Origin: Atopobiaceae bacterium
Lineage (GTDB): Bacteria; Actinomycetota; Coriobacteriia; Coriobacteriales; Atopobiaceae
DNA: 64,000 nt
NCBI GenBank assembly: GCA_017533825.1
Contig: JAFWIE010000031.1
Coordinates: 62,001-126,000 of the forward strand
Direction: 5' to 3'
Position 1 is the first letter of the stretch. Each line of letters opens with the position of its first letter. The position numbers and the translations under genes are program-made. Shown here in pieces: positions 15,363 through 26,504 of the stretch. The notes beneath the pieces were generated by a model. It made no database searches, was not told where the DNA came from, and saw only the letters and a program-made list of their open reading frames with translations.

Positions 15363-16996
15363 TCGAGGTTTCCAACCTACGCGTTCCCCTCAAGCAACTC
15401 GACGGCACCGAGGAGGGAGAGCTGCGCACGTGTCGTCGTGCGGCAGCGCGCAAGCTGGGGATTCGCGAGGGACGCATCCGGCGCATCGAGCTCAGGAAGC
15501 GATCCATCGACGCGCGCAAGCGAACCGCGATTCTGCTCACCTATACCCTGCGACTTGAGGTCCAGGGCGACGAGGTCGAGCTCACGCGCGACAGACGTCA
15601 CAACGCGCGTCTCGTTGAGGAGCTTCCCTACGCGTTGCCCTCACTCCACGCAACTGCACGTAACGGAGACGAGCGCCCCGTAGTCGTTGGCGCTGGCTGT
15701 GCGGGCCTCTTCTGTGCCCTTGCCCTCGCCAGCGCGGGTCTCGCCCCCCTGCTCGTGGAGCAAGGTGATGATGCTGAACGACGCACCGAAGCCGTCCAGC
15801 ACTTCAACGCAACGGGCGAGCTAGACCCACGAAGCAACATCCAGTTTGGCCTCGGCGGTGCCGGGACCTTCTCGGACGGAAAGCTCGGCACGGGAACTTC
15901 GAGTCCCGCGCATCGCCTCATTCTCCAGACGCTCGTCGAGGCAGGTGCACAACGTCGCATCCTCTGGGACGCAAAACCACATGTGGGCAGCGACGTCCTG
16001 CCCGGCGTCGTCACGCGCATCGTGCAGAGAATTGAGGGCCTCGGAGGCGAGGTACGCTTCCGTACGCAACTCACCGGGTTGGACTGCGAGCACGGACGCG
16101 TAACGGGCGTGCGGCTCCTGCGCGAGGGCCGAGAGGAGCGTGTTGCGACCCACAACGTCGTACTCGCTTGCGGGCATTCCGCCCGTGACGTCTTTGAACT
16201 GCTCGATCGCGAGGGCGTGGCGCTCGAACGGAAGACCTTCGCCATGGGCGTGCGCATCGAACACCTGCAATCGAGCGTCGACCGAGCGCTCTTTGGTCCG
16301 TCGGCCGGTCATCCCGCCCTAGGCGCGGCATCCTACAAGCTGGCCGAGCACCTACCCGGCGGACGAAGCGCGTTCTCGTTCTGCATGTGCCCGGGCGGCT
16401 ACGTGGTGGCGGCTGCCAGCGAACAGGGCGGTGTGGTCACGAACGGCATGAGCCTCTCAGACCGCGCGGGCATCAACGCGAACGCAGGCCTGCTCGCAAA
16501 CGTCTTTCCCGAGGACCTGCCCGGCGATGACGTGTTGGCCGGTATTGAGTTGCAGCGCACTTGCGAACAAGCTGCCTACGAGAGGGGTGGCGGCGGAAGA
16601 GGCACAGGCGCGTTCGCGGCACCCGCGCAGCTCGTCGGAGACTTCTTGGCACAAGCGCCCTCGTCTGCGGCGGGGTCCGTCAAGCCCACCTATCCACGCG
16701 GAGTGACATGGGGAGCGCTGGAAGGCACCCTCCCCGAGTACGTGCTCGAGACGCTGCGTGGCGTCATCCCGCGCATGGAGCACAAGCTCCGTGGCTTCTC
16801 TGCGCCCGACGCCGTGCTCACGGGCGTGGAGACCCGCTCCAGCTCACCCGTGCGCGTGACGCGCGGCAAGGACGGACAGTCCGTCAGCACCCCCGGCTTG
16901 TGGCCCTGCGGAGAGGGGGCTGGCTATGCCGGCGGCATCATGAGTGCCGCCACCGACGGCCTGCGCACCGCCGAAGCCCTCATCGCCCATCACTGA
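15359..16996 (+). CDS. FAD-dependent dehydrogenase (COG2509-like)
   Basis: A 545-residue flavoprotein. A distinctive N-terminal region of about 95 residues (ending near HARLVEEL) precedes the FAD-binding loop VVVGAGCAGLFCALAL. Other blocks are NIQFGLGGAGTFSDGKLGTG, SFCMCPGGYVVAAAS, and the C-terminal LWPCGEGAGYAGGIMSAATDG. This is a widespread uncharacterised family in anaerobes. The start lies inside the stop of the preceding flavoprotein (ATGA), so the two are translationally coupled and may act on related substrates. Confidence 0.88.
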   Translation: MIEVSNLRVPLKQLDGTEEGELRTCRRAAARKLGIREGRIRRIELRKRSIDARKRTAILLTYTLRLEVQGDEVELTRDRRHNARLVEELPYALPSLHATARNGDERPVVVGAGCAGLFCALALASAGLAPLLVEQGDDAERRTEAVQHFNATGELDPRSNIQFGLGGAGTFSDGKLGTGTSSPAHRLILQTLVEAGAQRRILWDAKPHVGSDVLPGVVTRIVQRIEGLGGEVRFRTQLTGLDCEHGRVTGVRLLREGREERVATHNVVLACGHSARDVFELLDREGVALERKTFAMGVRIEHLQSSVDRALFGPSAGHPALGAASYKLAEHLPGGRSAFSFCMCPGGYVVAAASEQGGVVTNGMSLSDRAGINANAGLLANVFPEDLPGDDVLAGIELQRTCEQAAYERGGGGRGTGAFAAPAQLVGDFLAQAPSSAAGSVKPTYPRGVTWGALEGTLPEYVLETLRGVIPRMEHKLRGFSAPDAVLTGVETRSSSPVRVTRGKDGQSVSTPGLWPCGEGAGYAGGIMSAATDGLRTAEALIAHH

Positions 16997-17020
16997 CCGG
17001 AAGTTCTGCTCTTCGGTCAG
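16993..17020 (+). terminator. Hairpin at the end of the flavoprotein pair
   Basis: Arms CTGACCGGAAG and CTTCGGTCAG pair with one bulged G around a seven-base loop. The stem includes the stop codon of the flavoprotein gene. No T-run follows, so its strength as a terminator is uncertain. Confidence 0.5.
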
Positions 17021-17035
17021 GGTGGCCACGCATCT

Positions 17036-17340
17036 GTCTCGACCCTCAACCATGGGGGCCTTCGGCGGAGCGTAGCGCCAAAGGGGGTGGGCCGATTGTC
17101 CGTGGATGCCCGGTTTGTGCAGGCCTACACCGTTCGTTGGGGTCCAACCCTCATGGGCGAACCCATGGACGGTCTCCCGGCAGTCCCGCCGACTTTGGCT
17201 CTCGGGACTATGCCGCTTCTTGGGGGCAAACACAACAAAGCACAGGTTTCTTCGGCGGTCGGTATGGGTTCGTGGAGCAAAATCCTTCGGATTCAGTGCG
17301 CGGCCCGGAAGGTTTTGGACACAGGCGGTGAGGGGGAACT
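17036..17340. ncRNA. Candidate structured non-coding RNA
   Basis: This stretch between convergent genes has no convincing protein frame but is dense in hairpins. Stems include CCGT/ACGG (17130 and 17169) enclosing two hairpins, GTTGG/CCAAC (17136-17148) and CATGGG/CCCATG (17152-17167); then CGGCA-GTCCCG pairing with CGGGAC-TA-TGCCG (17178-17215); then AATCC/GGATT (17281-17293). The layout of a branched junction followed by a long bulged stem is what a structured RNA would show. The strand cannot be settled. Ordinary RNase P, tmRNA and SRP consensus words are missing. The rest of the 16997-17692 gap holds the inverted-repeat element 17347-17501 and a plain stretch 17502-17692. Confidence 0.35.
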
Positions 17341-17346
17341 GCATTA

Positions 17347-17501
17347 GTGCGGAAAATCGTCGGGCGATTCTCTCATCAACTGGGAATTTTTCATGTTTGA
17401 TATCGATTTTCCGCAGTGGCTATTTTACCCACTGTGGAAAATCGATATAAATATCGGTAAATTCCCAGTTGGTGTCTAATCCATGCAACGATTTTCCGCA
17501 C
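17347..17501. repeat. 155-bp inverted-repeat element with nested blocks
   Basis: Two 73-base arms (17347-17419 and 17429-17501) around a nine-base A/T-rich loop. Each arm has three conserved blocks of 14, 13 and 19 bases, separated by unconserved spacers of exactly 16 and 11 bases. The word GCGGAAAATCG occurs four times with alternating orientation (17349, 17404, 17434 with one change, 17489), and CAACTGGGAATTT twice. The element is flanked by TTA on both sides. It lies 3' of both neighbouring genes (flavoprotein and uvrB), where no operator is needed. Candidates are a palindromic small RNA, a cluster of protein-binding sites or a non-autonomous mobile element. Confidence 0.9.
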
Positions 17502-17692
17502 TTATGCACAAGAGTGATGTCACCTCTTGCATGGTTTTGGGCGTTTTGCTCCCCGAGGCACCTCACAAGCAGCGCAAGTGACGCCCTTCCCACCCGCCGC
17601 CCAAGCATGGCACCGCAGGCGCCGCCCGTGACAACACCCTCCGCCCCCGTTGTCACTGGGTCGGTGGTCAGAGACCGACAGTCACCTCGCAG

Positions 17693-19924
<2,232 letters not shown>

Positions 19925-20064
19925 GATATCTCCTCTCGCATGCCGTACCAGTATAGCAAGGCAAGGCAGTGCGACGAGGGCAACTCACTTCGCTCCTGTG
20001 GATCACGGCAACACGCTATGATGGTAGACGGCAAAGCGGGAAACTCTTGAAGCGAGGTGCGCTG

Positions 20065-20670
20065 ATGATCGAAAACAAGCTTGGAGTTCATGACCCCGTG
20101 ACGCTTGCCCACGAGGAAGAGCGCATCTCCAAGGCGGCAGCATTCCGCCTGTATCGCGATGGAACGCTCGATGCGCTGATTCCAGGCAGTTTCGTGGCTC
20201 TGCAAACGATCCATGCGCGCATGTTCGGCGAGATATATGATTTCGCCGGCAAGGTGCGCACGGTCAACTTGGCAAAGGGAGGCTTTCGCTTTGCTTCTGC
20301 GCTGTACTTGGACTCAGCCATCAAAGCCGTCGAACGAATGCCGCAGACTACCTTCGACGAAATCGTTGAGAAGTACGTCGAGATGAACGTCGCGCACCCC
20401 TTCCGCCAGGGAAACGGACGAAGCGGTCGCATTTGGCTCGATCACATACTTCGTGCCGAGCTTGGCAAGACCATCGATTGGTCCTCTATAACGCGTGACG
20501 ACTATCTCTTTGCGATGGAGCGGAGCCCGATCCGCGACCTTGAGCTCAAGGCGCTGTTACGAGGCGCCCTATCCGACCGCCTCGACAATGCATCGCTTCT
20601 GGCACGCGGCATCGACATGAGCTATGCCTACGAGGGCTACGCCGCCTACCGCACTGAGGACCTGCAGTGA
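20065..20670 (+). CDS. Class III Fic protein (AMP transferase, self-inhibited)
   Basis: A 201-residue stand-alone Fic-domain protein. The catalytic loop HPFRQGNGRSGR (near residue 114) is complete. The C-terminus has DMSYAYEGY, which matches the inhibitory motif (S/T)xxxE(G/N); a C-terminal position defines class III, represented by NmFic of Neisseria meningitidis, which adenylylates DNA gyrase and is restrained by its own helix. I infer an analogous regulated AMP transferase or toxin. No separate VbhA-like antitoxin gene is adjacent. The start at 20065 is chosen because the upstream part of the open frame has no Fic homology and GCGAGGTG lies before it. It is divergent from uvrB. Confidence 0.88.
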   Translation: MIENKLGVHDPVTLAHEEERISKAAAFRLYRDGTLDALIPGSFVALQTIHARMFGEIYDFAGKVRTVNLAKGGFRFASALYLDSAIKAVERMPQTTFDEIVEKYVEMNVAHPFRQGNGRSGRIWLDHILRAELGKTIDWSSITRDDYLFAMERSPIRDLELKALLRGALSDRLDNASLLARGIDMSYAYEGYAAYRTEDLQ

Positions 20671-20721
20671 CCGCTAGCCTCTGAGGAAGGTTGCCTGACC
20701 CTCCGGCTTACGGGCAAACGG

Positions 20722-22506
20722 TCAGCAGACCCATTTGTCGATGATGGTGGGCGCGGGATAACCCCAGTCCTCCTCGACGTAGCGGGCGGTACGAATGAAG
20801 TCGGCCTTCTCGAGCACGCGCGCCGACGCGACATTCTCGACCATCGTGCTTGCGGTGGCGATTTCGATGTCGGTCTCTGCGTAGAGATACCCCACCATCA
20901 GACGCGTTGCCTCCGTAGCGATGCCCTGGCCCCACCAGCACCTGCGCAGCCGACACCCAATGCTCACCTTGTGCAGGTTGTCGCGCAAGCCATAGTACTC
21001 TGCCAAGCCAACAAACTCTCCGCTTTCCCTCCTGCGAATGGCCAAGACAAGCGATTCCTTGTTCTTGAAGATGTCGCCGTAGAGCAGGCGAATCGTCTCG
21101 TGCGGATCATCGTGCTGCAGCTCGATGAGATACGCTGGCAGCCAGCGCCGAACGAGTGGGTCACCTGCCAAGTCTCGCAGAGCATCGGCGTCGGCATCAA
21201 CGACCTTGTTGATTACGACGCGCTCGCCCTCTATACCGGGAATCTCGTCAAAGAGCTTCTTGTCTCCTTGCACAGACGCCACCGGCGCGTCCTCCGTCTC
21301 AGACGCGGAATCCGCGGCCAGAAGAATCGTCTCCCTATACTCCTGTGCAAGCCTTGCGCGTCGCTCGGCCCCCTGCCTCCGCGCGTCCTCTTCGAGCTCG
21401 TCGAAGCTACGCCGACCACCGGCATGCTCTGCGAGGAATTTCTCTCGTTCGTATGCCTCGAAGAGACGCCTGCGGTCGCGCCGTTGTCGACTCACCTGAT
21501 TGAGGCTCTCTGCCTCGATGAAGATGCGCGTCGCCTGCGAGTACTCCCCCACGACTTCGTCCTCGATGCGGTCGATAGCCATGAGCACGCCACCCTCCGC
21601 CAAGTCGTCGTTGAAGGTCACGTCCAGGTTGATGAGCAAGTCCTCCGGCCCGAGGTACAGCGAAAGGACACGCCCGCACTTTATGACATCCGGGTCACTC
21701 TCCACGATGGAAACGACGTCATTGACTTCCTCTAGCGTAAGGCCCTCGCCGATGAGAAGACCGCGGGTCTCGCGCAGGAGCACGAGGGCGATAAGGGCCA
21801 TGATGACGCCAATGACTACGGAAGCCCATGCGTCGATGATGTAGTTGCCTGTCACCTGCGACGCGATGTTGCCCACTAAGGCCACGACCATACCGCCAAC
21901 CGCCGCCGTGTCCTCCAGAAAGACGGTGATGTTCGTCGGACTCTTCGACTCGCGGATGTACTTCATGATGCGCATGTCGCCGCGTTCCCTATTCACCGTG
22001 CGCACCGCCACCGAGAGCGAGAAGCCCTCAAAGATGATGCCAATCACGAGCACCACGTAGTTCACGAGCGGGTTCTCGATGGGATGCCCACCGGCAAGGA
22101 CGTTCTGGATGCCCTCATAGATAACGAATCCGCCGCCAAGCACGAAGATGACGAGCGCCACCGCGAGGCTGTAGAAGTACAGCTCGGAACCATAGCCAAA
22201 GGGATGCTCCACGTCGGGCTTACGCTTCGAGAGTCGGTTGCCCACGAGCAGGAGCGAGTCATTGATGGCGTCTACCATCGAGTGGATACCCTCCGAGAGC
22301 ATGGCGGAAGAGCCCGTAAGGTACGCCGCGAAGAATTTCACGATGGACACGATCACGCCTGCGCCGACGGCCACCACCACGGCGGCGTTATCCTGCAGCC
22401 TCTCGGTCGCCATGAGGTTCGCACGCTTCTCGCGTTGGCGTTGCGCTCGAGCTCTTGCGTCCCGTATGTCGGCCTCGTCCCCGTTCTCGAACGCGGTATC
22501 GGCCAT
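20722..22506 (-). CDS. CDF metal transporter fused to a GNAT acetyltransferase
   Basis: A 594-residue two-domain protein. Residues about 35-330 form a cation diffusion facilitator with six membrane helices; helix II carries HSMVD, and TVFLEDTAAV followed by IIDAWAS resembles the SLC30A9 (ZnT9) branch. A charged, probably coiled-coil segment (about 330-400, many Arg and Glu) leads to a C-terminal GNAT domain of RimJ type (about 425-594) with VSIGCRLRRCWWGQGIATEA as the acetyl-CoA loop. CDF proteins export Zn, Fe or Mn by proton exchange; GNAT domains acetylate amines. The joint is in one uninterrupted frame. AGAGGTAG precedes the ATG, and the 22615-22742 repeat lies upstream. Confidence 0.85.
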   Translation of the reverse strand: MADTAFENGDEADIRDARARAQRQREKRANLMATERLQDNAAVVVAVGAGVIVSIVKFFAAYLTGSSAMLSEGIHSMVDAINDSLLLVGNRLSKRKPDVEHPFGYGSELYFYSLAVALVIFVLGGGFVIYEGIQNVLAGGHPIENPLVNYVVLVIGIIFEGFSLSVAVRTVNRERGDMRIMKYIRESKSPTNITVFLEDTAAVGGMVVALVGNIASQVTGNYIIDAWASVVIGVIMALIALVLLRETRGLLIGEGLTLEEVNDVVSIVESDPDVIKCGRVLSLYLGPEDLLINLDVTFNDDLAEGGVLMAIDRIEDEVVGEYSQATRIFIEAESLNQVSRQRRDRRRLFEAYEREKFLAEHAGGRRSFDELEEDARRQGAERRARLAQEYRETILLAADSASETEDAPVASVQGDKKLFDEIPGIEGERVVINKVVDADADALRDLAGDPLVRRWLPAYLIELQHDDPHETIRLLYGDIFKNKESLVLAIRRRESGEFVGLAEYYGLRDNLHKVSIGCRLRRCWWGQGIATEATRLMVGYLYAETDIEIATASTMVENVASARVLEKADFIRTARYVEEDWGYPAPTIIDKWVC

Positions 22507-22614
22507 CTTCTACCTCTCTTGTCTATAGCCCTGCGAGCACACCTTTAGACTACCAGAACTCATGGGCTCACAATGGATGGTCCACTCGGGAGTGGCTCGT
22601 TGGCCGGGCCGTAT

Positions 22615-22742
22615 CGCTTTGTTTCCAGATTGTAAACGACACATAATGAGTCTCCATAGAAGACATGTCCTCGCGCGAGCTGGGGTTTTTCGCCTATGAA
22701 GGCAAAAACAAAGCGATTATGTGTCGTTTACGAGATGGAAAC
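22615..22742. repeat. Interrupted inverted-repeat element upstream of the CDF-GNAT gene
   Basis: Paired words in opposite orientation: CGCTTTGTTT (22615-22624 and 22706-22715), GTTTCCA (22621 and 22736), GTAAACGACACATAAT (22632-22647 and 22716-22731), and an inner hairpin GTTTTTCGCC/GGCAAAAAC (22685-22709). The order of the outer words is partly swapped between the arms, so it is not a single clean hairpin. It lies between the macrodomain gene end (22780) and the CDF-GNAT start (22506), both on the minus strand, so it can be an operator region or a structured leader. Confidence 0.75.
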
Positions 22743-22779
22743 AATCATAAAAAAGCGGTCATGAGGCAGCTACAATCGC

Positions 22780-23625
22780 TCAGGACTGGCCAAACTCCTC
22801 ACAGAACGCATCGTAGTTCACGGAACCTTGGGGCGGGCACCACACGGCGAATTCGATGGTGTCGAACCACCCGCCAAGCTCGTTCACCGCCTGATGCCAT
22901 GCCGGGGCGACAACGTGCGGGTCGTTGTAGAACGCACCGCATCCGAATGCACCCAAGACGAGCGTGCGCACGCCGAATGACGCGGCAACCGAGAGCACGC
23001 GCCGTGCACGCGTCAGGTGAATCCTAAACAACTCGTCTGCGGGGAAGCCTATCTTGAAGTCCCTCAGGTTCGGTGCGGCGCAGGTGAGAACGTCAACCTC
23101 AAACCATTGGTCGCGCGGAAGAAGCGCAGGCGGCATGCCATCCGCCTTGACCACGACCACGTTGGGCGTGTAGATGCAGTCATCGCTCGCGAGCGTATCG
23201 TGCGCTGCACGGTTCGGCAGATAGTAGCCCTCCCAAAGCCGGCGCTGGTCAAGGCACGGGTAGAGTGTGCTGCATCTGCACAGGCACTCCTCTTGTGCCC
23301 TCGAGCCCACCACCACCCCACCTCCCGGATTCACCGGCGAGGCGAAGTTGAGAACGGCACAGCGCGAGCCGGGATTCTCCGCAACAAGGCGTCGTGCTGC
23401 CTCGAACGTACGGTCCGGGGAAACGGAGACCTTCGCCAATGACACATCCTGGACGGAATCGGGAGTTACAAGCGCGTCGCTCGCGCCAACGAGCCTCGTT
23501 CCCTCGCGTGAAGCCTCCACCTTCCCGACCAGTACCTCGTCTCGGCACATCCGCATGGTGTCGTTAAAGCACCTGATGAGCGCACCTCTATTGCCCATAA
23601 AAGCCACCGCCTTCTCAATCTCCAT
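22780..23625 (-). CDS. TIGR02452-type macrodomain protein with PARG signature
   Basis: A 281-residue protein of the microbial PARG-like family. The signature is NFASPVNPGGG followed by seven residues and QEE, matching the GGG-X6-8-QEE catalytic loop of poly(ADP-ribose) glycohydrolases. The C-terminal half is macro-fold-like, with VLGAFGCGAFYNDPHVVA. Family members may remove ADP-ribose from proteins or nucleic acids in the cytoplasm. Alternative starts lie at 23658 and 23694; I choose 23625 because GGAG sits nine bases before it and the family N-terminus fits. It is followed by the 22615-22742 repeat. Confidence 0.8.
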   Translation of the reverse strand: MEIEKAVAFMGNRGALIRCFNDTMRMCRDEVLVGKVEASREGTRLVGASDALVTPDSVQDVSLAKVSVSPDRTFEAARRLVAENPGSRCAVLNFASPVNPGGGVVVGSRAQEECLCRCSTLYPCLDQRRLWEGYYLPNRAAHDTLASDDCIYTPNVVVVKADGMPPALLPRDQWFEVDVLTCAAPNLRDFKIGFPADELFRIHLTRARRVLSVAASFGVRTLVLGAFGCGAFYNDPHVVAPAWHQAVNELGGWFDTIEFAVWCPPQGSVNYDAFCEEFGQS

Positions 23626-23710
23626 GACGGATGCTCCGCGCAACAAGAGCGCACGCATGACAAAGGACCCTGTGTCACGCGCTGCCCGCGGCACATCCTC
23701 GCGACACAGC

Positions 23711-24142
23711 CTACCTATTGATAAACCAAAGGCCCACTAAGCATATCGCCACACCAAGGACCTTGGTCCACGAAAGCGCCTCACCGTACAAGACGAAGCC
23801 CACAACGAGCAGTGCCACCGCGAGAAAGGAACTCTGCACCACCGACGCCGTGCTCACTTCCCAACCCGCGCGATACGCATAGATGAACCCAACCTCAAGG
23901 CCGACGATTACCAAACCCAAGGCAAACGGTGCCCAGTTGGCCTTGTGGAGCTCATGAGCAAATCCCCCATGGTTGCCCAAGGCAAAAAAGGCCACGAGTG
24001 ATGCCACGGCGCCCACCACGTACGTCACGAACAGCGAGACGAACGGGCTCATGTTGCCGGGCACGCTCTTCGAGCAAATCTGATATGCAACATTGGACAG
24101 AACGACCAGACCAATGGGCCAGATGAAGGAAAATGACGGCAT
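23711..24142 (-). CDS. Small four-helix DMT/EamA-like membrane protein
   Basis: A 143-residue protein of four hydrophobic helices, resembling one EamA half or an SMR-type drug/metabolite transporter subunit. The end VLYGEALSWTKVLGVAICLVGLW is the characteristic EamA closing block. Small members act as dimers to move metabolites or drugs across the membrane; the substrate is unknown. An AGGAG site precedes the ATG. It shares a divergent 107-base control region with the following acetyltransferase gene. Confidence 0.8.
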   Translation of the reverse strand: MPSFSFIWPIGLVVLSNVAYQICSKSVPGNMSPFVSLFVTYVVGAVASLVAFFALGNHGGFAHELHKANWAPFALGLVIVGLEVGFIYAYRAGWEVSTASVVQSSFLAVALLVVGFVLYGEALSWTKVLGVAICLVGLWFINR

Positions 24143-24249
24143 GCTGTACTCCTATCGGGTTGGTACGCCGCGACCGATTACACCCGGCGACACCGTTATA
24201 GTACTCTACGTCACATTACACGATACGGCCATCGAGAGGGAGCATGACC

Positions 24250-24777
24250 ATGCATATACGACGGGCGGGCTTGGATGACTTCACTAGCATTATGGAGCTC
24301 TACCACGAGGCCTCCGACGCGATGACGGGGACGCCACATGATTGCTGCTGGCGGAGAGACGACCATCCGACACCCGAGTTCGTACGCGGGCTTATCGCCA
24401 GCGGTGGCACGCTCGTCATCGAGGACAAGGGCACGATCGTCGGTGCGGTAGGAACGGACCATGACCTCGGACACATCTACAGAGGCGTGACCTGGCTCGC
24501 GGACGTGCCCGACCAGCTCACCTGTGTGGTGCATCTGCTGGTGATTCGGCTGGACAGGCGTGGCGAGGACTTGTCGCGCATGCTGCTGCGAGCATGTTTG
24601 GCAGAGGCGCGTGAGCAAGGCATGCGCACCGCACGGCTCGACGCCACGGCAAACAACTCCCCCGCGATAGCGTTGTACCAAAGCGAGGGATTCGTGCAGG
24701 TGGGAGAAGATGCCTTGGACGTCAATCCCGACGGCGACTCCCTCATACCCTTCGTCGTGATGGAGCGCCTCCTCTAG
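24250..24777 (+). CDS. GNAT-family N-acetyltransferase
   Basis: A 175-residue single-domain acetyltransferase. The acetyl-CoA-binding region runs from VVHLLVIRLDRRGEDLSRML (a variant of the usual R/QxxGxG/A loop, here RRGEDL) to ARLDATANNSPAIALYQSEGF, the classic C-terminal GNAT block. The ATG at 24250 has a GGGAG site seven bases upstream; the in-frame ATG at 24244 is too close to it. Target unknown. Confidence 0.85.
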   Translation: MHIRRAGLDDFTSIMELYHEASDAMTGTPHDCCWRRDDHPTPEFVRGLIASGGTLVIEDKGTIVGAVGTDHDLGHIYRGVTWLADVPDQLTCVVHLLVIRLDRRGEDLSRMLLRACLAEAREQGMRTARLDATANNSPAIALYQSEGFVQVGEDALDVNPDGDSLIPFVVMERLL

Positions 24778-24813
24778 CTCTGCGGAATCAAGTCTTGGAG
24801 CGTCCCAGGCCGC

Positions 24814-25707
<894 letters not shown>

Positions 25708-25896
25708 GGTCAACACTTCCTTGGTCCGTACGCAAGCCGTCATCACACTTGGTTGAATGATAATCGGCTACTCTAACGCACCATCGCCCTTCGTACGCCG
25801 TCGACAAACACGGCACCACCACGCACGGCAAATGCGCCACGACATCCTGCATCGACGACTCGGTCGAGTACGTGCCGGAACGCGCTTCCGTTCCGC

Positions 25897-26499
25897 TTAC
25901 ACCACGCTCATACCATTGGGGTAATACTTTGCGTACTGCCGTTGCGCTTCGTTGACGCTGTTAAGGTACTCACGCGTCTCGGGATATGCGATGATGTCAA
26001 CGAATTCGCTGCCGTCCGCCGCCTGTTGCCAACCCTGAACCGCCCCAATACCGGCATTGTAGGCGCAGATGACCTCATCCTGAGTCTCGAGCTGTGATTG
26101 GAGATAGGCGAGGTATGCCGTGCCGTACTCGATGTTGGTCGACGCGTCGGTAAGGCGATTGGGATCGTAGGCATTCGTATCGACGAGGCCCAGCCCAGCT
26201 ATCGACTTGGCTGTGTCGGGCATAAGCTGCATGAGGCCAACCGCCCCTGCGCCGCTCTGGGCCGTCTCGTTCCAACCCGACTCGCATCGAATCACCGCGG
26301 CGACCAGATGTGCATCTACGCCGTGGCGCTCGGCCGCATCGTCAATCTTCTCGGCATAGCTCACGGGGAAGAACACTCCCCGCACCATGTCGATGGGCAG
26401 AACCTCAACCACCAAGGTGAGTGCCAGCATCGCCGTCATGAACAAGACGGGGAGCGTGCGATACCACCGCCAGAAGAGTGCGTTTCGTGTGTCTGGCAT
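25897..26499 (-). CDS. Membrane-anchored lytic transglycosylase (Slt type)
   Basis: A 200-residue protein with an N-terminal membrane helix (LPVLFMTAMLALTLVVEVL) and an SLT domain. The catalytic Glu is in IRCESGWNETAQSGAGAVGLMQL, and the later CAYNAG block is conserved in the family. It cleaves peptidoglycan glycan strands, giving 1,6-anhydromuramyl ends, outside the membrane. The start at 26499 has GAAGGGA upstream and follows the coaE stop by six bases, so it is the last gene of a zinc-ribbon/coaE/slt operon. Confidence 0.9.
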   Translation of the reverse strand: MPDTRNALFWRWYRTLPVLFMTAMLALTLVVEVLPIDMVRGVFFPVSYAEKIDDAAERHGVDAHLVAAVIRCESGWNETAQSGAGAVGLMQLMPDTAKSIAGLGLVDTNAYDPNRLTDASTNIEYGTAYLAYLQSQLETQDEVICAYNAGIGAVQGWQQAADGSEFVDIIAYPETREYLNSVNEAQRQYAKYYPNGMSVV

Positions 26500-26504
26500 G
26501 TTTA

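Noticed and set aside
16561-17331. Plus-strand frame crossing the flavoprotein end into the intergenic gap
   Set aside because: It is out of frame with the flavoprotein, with an Arg-rich composition typical of shadow frames.
17087-17347. An 86-codon open frame on the plus strand (and a longer antisense frame 16844-17344) in the gap before uvrB
   Set aside because: Neither has a ribosome-binding site or protein-like composition. The region folds into several hairpins, so it is better explained as non-coding or structured RNA.
17347-17501. Inverted-repeat element as an insertion sequence
   Set aside because: It is only 155 bases long and has no transposase frame; at most it could be a non-autonomous element.
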